Below are positions 61,329-64,000 of a stretch of 64,000 nt of DNA, in pieces. The position numbers and the translations under genes are program-made. Within the stretch, counting starts at the first letter, position 1. Each line of letters begins with the position of its first letter. The stretch comes from Bacteroidota bacterium (lineage in GTDB: Bacteria; Bacteroidota; Ignavibacteria; UBA10030; BY39). The notes beneath the pieces are model-generated. The model was not told the origin of the DNA and ran no database searches. It worked only from the letters and a program-made list of their open reading frames with translations. The stretch lies in assembly GCA_030682385.1 (NCBI GenBank), contig JAUXOG010000043.1, positions 36,064 through 100,063 on the forward strand, written 5' to 3'.

Positions 61329-63008
61329 ATGAAAAACAAAATTTATCTCTCAATCACAATTGTTATTACTTATTTTTTTAGCCAAAATTTATTTTCTCAA
61401 GACATTAAAGGCACAATCACAACAACATATAACCAGCCGGTTCAGAACTGTAGAATTGAATTTGTAAATAAAAATATTCCAACTTTACAATATATAACAT
61501 TAACAGATTCGCTTGGCAGATACAAAATATCAATAACAACTGGAGTTGATGAATCCGATGATAATCATCCTGATGGAATAAAGTTGTATCAAAATTATCC
61601 AAATCCGTTTTCAGAGAAGACAGTTATTTCATATAAAATTCCCAAACATAATGATGTTACTATAAAAGTATACAACATTTTGGGGCAGGAAGTTAGAGCA
61701 CTTATTACAAGCGAAATTCAGGAAGGGTTTAATAATGTAATTTGGGACGGAAAGGATAATTTTGGGAAAAAAGTTAGCAGCGGGATATACTTTTATAAAA
61801 TAAAAAGCGACGATAGAGCAAAAATAAAGAAGATGCTTTACTTAGAAGGTATAACTATGCCGGCTTATCCCGTACATTTTAAAAATTTTGAAAATTCAAA
61901 CAGTAAAGCTAATGACACAACAATTTATATTGTGCGATTAAGGAATATTGAAAACACAACATATCCAAGAGTAAATGATTTAACTATTAATAAAGTATAT
62001 ATAAGCGGTGATACGACATTAAATATTATGCTTTCTGAAGCAAAAGAATGGGAATACTTGGGACTAGGCAAACCTGCAAGATTAAAATTGATAGATGATT
62101 ATCTTTTCGCCTGTGCTGGAAAAGATGGTTTATACCGGTTAAATTTAATACTAGAAAATTCGCAGTGGGAATATCTTGGATTCGCTGATACAACTTATGA
62201 TTATCGTGGAGTTATGGACATTTATTATCATAAGCCTAGTAATGAAATATTTGTTGGAATCAGAACAGCGCAGAGAGATGTTGAAGAAACTGGAATTTTC
62301 AGATCTTCTGATTTTGGAATAAATTGGACTCCATCAGATAGTGGAATTATTTTTAATAACCTTAGAATAAGTACAAAAGTAGATAGGTTTTTAGGAATTT
62401 ATGATCCAAATGTCATTATTGTTAATATTTCATGGGGTACATACAGAAGTATAGATAATGGCAGAAGTTGGTTACGAGGTGGTGTTACCTGGGGAGAGAT
62501 TAAAACAATGAAAAATGATGTTAAAAATAACAACATAATTTGGATTGGAGGAGAAACTCCCTTTATGATGCCATACTTATCATATTCTACGAATTTTGGA
62601 GACAATTGGATTTCCATGTTTTTACCCGAACCATATGATTTTAATGGTTTAATGGTTAATGATATCGCAATTGACCCGATAAAAGATAGTACAATGTATA
62701 TAGCAATGATTGGTCACCTTATAAGAACTACTGACCATGGTGCGAACGTGGAAACTATATTTGATCGTAGAGAAGATGGTATGAAGTCAATTTCTTGTAT
62801 TGAAATAAATCCAGAAAACGGAGATGAATTTTTTGCTGCTGGTTCACGGCTTTATCATACGACCGATGCTGGTGAAACATTAAACAAGATTTTACCCCCG
62901 GAAGGAAGTTCAAGTTTATCTTCACTCACTGTTGATTGGGAAAAGCGAATCATATATACACATGCATCAAAAACTGGTTATTCTGGAATTTTCAAAAGAT
63001 ACTTTTAA
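61329..63008 (+). CDS. Secreted protein with N-proximal T9SS-type module and sialidase/Ycf48-like repeats
   Basis: The 559 residues begin with a signal peptide (YLSITIVITYFFSQNLFSQ), then a short carboxypeptidase-regulatory-like piece (IKGTITTTYNQPVQNCRIEF), then at about 83-170 a complete T9SS sorting/FlgD-Ig-like module (LYQNYPNPFSEKTVISYKI...GIYFYKI). The C-terminal two thirds form beta-propeller-like repeats with sialidase-type Asp-boxes (IFRSSDFGINWTPSD, STNFGDNWISM, HTTDAGETLNKI). The sorting-type module is normally at the C-terminus, so here it is probably structural. Followed 9 nt later by the broken subtilase. Confidence 0.78.
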   Translation: MKNKIYLSITIVITYFFSQNLFSQDIKGTITTTYNQPVQNCRIEFVNKNIPTLQYITLTDSLGRYKISITTGVDESDDNHPDGIKLYQNYPNPFSEKTVISYKIPKHNDVTIKVYNILGQEVRALITSEIQEGFNNVIWDGKDNFGKKVSSGIYFYKIKSDDRAKIKKMLYLEGITMPAYPVHFKNFENSNSKANDTTIYIVRLRNIENTTYPRVNDLTINKVYISGDTTLNIMLSEAKEWEYLGLGKPARLKLIDDYLFACAGKDGLYRLNLILENSQWEYLGFADTTYDYRGVMDIYYHKPSNEIFVGIRTAQRDVEETGIFRSSDFGINWTPSDSGIIFNNLRISTKVDRFLGIYDPNVIIVNISWGTYRSIDNGRSWLRGGVTWGEIKTMKNDVKNNNIIWIGGETPFMMPYLSYSTNFGDNWISMFLPEPYDFNGLMVNDIAIDPIKDSTMYIAMIGHLIRTTDHGANVETIFDRREDGMKSISCIEINPENGDEFFAAGSRLYHTTDAGETLNKILPPEGSSSLSSLTVDWEKRIIYTHASKTGYSGIFKRYF

Positions 63009-63017
63009 CAATAATAT

Positions 63018-63845
63018 ATGAAAGGTGTTTTTATCATAAAAAAAATTAATTTATTTATGTTAATTATTTTTGCAATCTTTACATCACGCTTTTTTGAAGA
63101 AAATATTTTTGCTCAAATCGAAATACAAAATATACAAGGTAAAGAATACAAAATTATTGAAGGAAAATGGTATCCCTACTTTGAAGGTAAAAAGGGGGAT
63201 GAAATAGTACCCACTCGTTTAATCGTACGTTTAAAAGACAAAGGATATTTAGAAAATTATAATTTTAAAAACTTAAATTTAAACGGTATTTTAATTGGCA
63301 GTAATAGATTTTTAAATGGATATTATGTATTAACAATTGACTCAACCAGCAATCCATTCGAAACCGCAAAAATTCTTGAAGAAAGTAATTTGTTCGATGT
63401 TGTTGAATTCGATGCCATTGGGAAATTTTTAGTATTAATACCTAAAGACTTTTTTTTCGTAGACCAATGGAATCTTATGAAAATAAACATTACAAATGCT
63501 TGGCATATTACTACTGGAAACTCATCGATAATATTAGGAATAATTGACAGCGGAGTGAAATACAGGCATCCAGACATTGATGATAATATTTGGGTTAATC
63601 CTGAAGAAGATATAAATGGAAAAGTATATCGTATCTGGCACGAACTTAAACGTGTTCCTAACCTAATTCGTAATAGGCTATTTTATTTACCAAATAATAT
63701 TCCTTTGGATGGTGTTACATCCGATACACTTCTTTCTCCAGCTATTGTAGATATAAATACAAATATAATAGGTCCAGTGGATCCAGAGTTACCAAATAAT
63801 GAAATAATCCTGAAAAATTCAATAGAAAGAGTTAAATTGGATTAA
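63018..63845 (+). pseudogene. Subtilisin-like protease, truncated
   Basis: The 275 residues include a signal peptide, a propeptide (VPTRLIVRLKDKGYL...YYVLTIDSTSNPFETAKIL) and the start of an S8 domain: QWNLMKINITNAWHITTGNSSIILGIIDSGVKYRHPDI with the catalytic Asp. The His and Ser motifs never appear. After about residue 255 the sequence no longer looks like subtilase and stops 27 nt before an IS1380-type transposase start, so the gene was probably cut by that insertion. The IS left end may be at CCTGAAAAATTC near 63809. Confidence 0.75.
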
Positions 63846-63872
63846 CTGAAAGAAACGAAAGCAGATACGGAT

Positions 63873-64000
63873 ATGAAAACAGACACTAAAAGCGTTCAAT
63901 TGTTACCATATGAATTTAGCAATAAACAAGTCAGTCCATGGGGAGGGATGCGTATTGTTCAAGAGCTAGTGGAACGCATTGGACTACGTGAACTGCTTGA
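63873..64000 (+). mobile_element. IS1380-like insertion sequence, start of transposase (cut by window end)
   Basis: Open frame from ATG 63873 to the window edge reads MKTDTKSVQLLPYEFSNKQVSPWGGMRIVQELVERIGLRELL. The PWGG(M/L)R...L..R.GL pattern is the N-terminus of IS1380-family DDE transposases. Catalytic residues lie beyond the window. Not in the ORF track because it is incomplete. Confidence 0.75.

Overview
The window looks like a chromosomal stretch from an AT-rich, free-living member of the FCB group, most likely Ignavibacteriota/Chlorobiota-like. The basis is several secreted proteins that end in, or contain, the type IX secretion (T9SS) sorting module 'YQNYPNPFNPTT', a standard dcw cluster, and frequent TTG/GTG starts. 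No rRNA is present, so the placement is inference.

Layout. (1) 2-12214 (+): a tightly packed division and cell wall (dcw) operon, murF-mraY-murD-ftsW-murG-(2TM protein)-murC-murB-ftsQ-ftsA-ftsZ. (2) 12275-17632 (+): a secreted metallo-beta-lactamase-fold protein, a CBS protein, a DUF429 protein, a YaaC-like protein and a four-helix-bundle protein. (3) 17768-21743 (-): an NtrC-type regulator, an exported protein and an acyl-CoA carboxylase beta subunit. (4) 21744-28962: an accessory region that separates the carboxylase from acyl-CoA dehydrogenase and MeaB. It has two parts. The first is a graveyard of hitchhiker genes (KilA-N, ORF6N twice, DUF559, a winged-helix fragment, a broken dehydrogenase and a truncated ACT gene). 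The second is an integron-like array of attC-bounded cassettes on the minus strand, with no integrase in the window. One cassette holds a complete two-gene CBASS-like antiphage operon (CD-NTase plus a 2TM/beta-barrel Cap15-type effector). (5) 29067-37490 (-): acyl-CoA dehydrogenase, MeaB, sugar epimerase, purD, glycosyltransferase, Xaa-Pro peptidase, guaB. (6) 37822-43570 (+): two large secreted proteins. (7) 43571-44399: tRNA-Arg(CCT) embedded in duplicated tRNA fragments and long nested hairpins. (8) 44400-52386 (+): proS, an aldehyde dehydrogenase, dnaE, trxA and a vapBC module. (9) 52398-58089 (-): valS (with a repeat-derived in-frame insertion), an M23 peptidase and a FAH-family hydrolase. 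(10) 58208-64000 (+): purM, a GAF histidine kinase, a T9SS-type beta-propeller-like protein, a subtilase truncated near an incoming IS1380-like transposase, and the edge of that IS.

How the parts fit. The dcw genes carry peptidoglycan precursor synthesis from MurF through MurG and then the FtsQ-FtsA-FtsZ divisome. The carboxylase, dehydrogenase and MeaB suggest branched-chain or odd-chain acyl-CoA catabolism. The strongest biological find is the cassette array at 25454-28890. Each cassette's 5' edge is the exact reverse complement of its own 3' R'' box (10, 13 and 9 bp), as expected for cassettes inserted from circles at G^TTRRRY. A promoter of the same type used elsewhere in the window (TTGAGT-N17-TATATT) points into the array from its upstream edge. 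All calls are from reading the sequence by eye; no database search was run.
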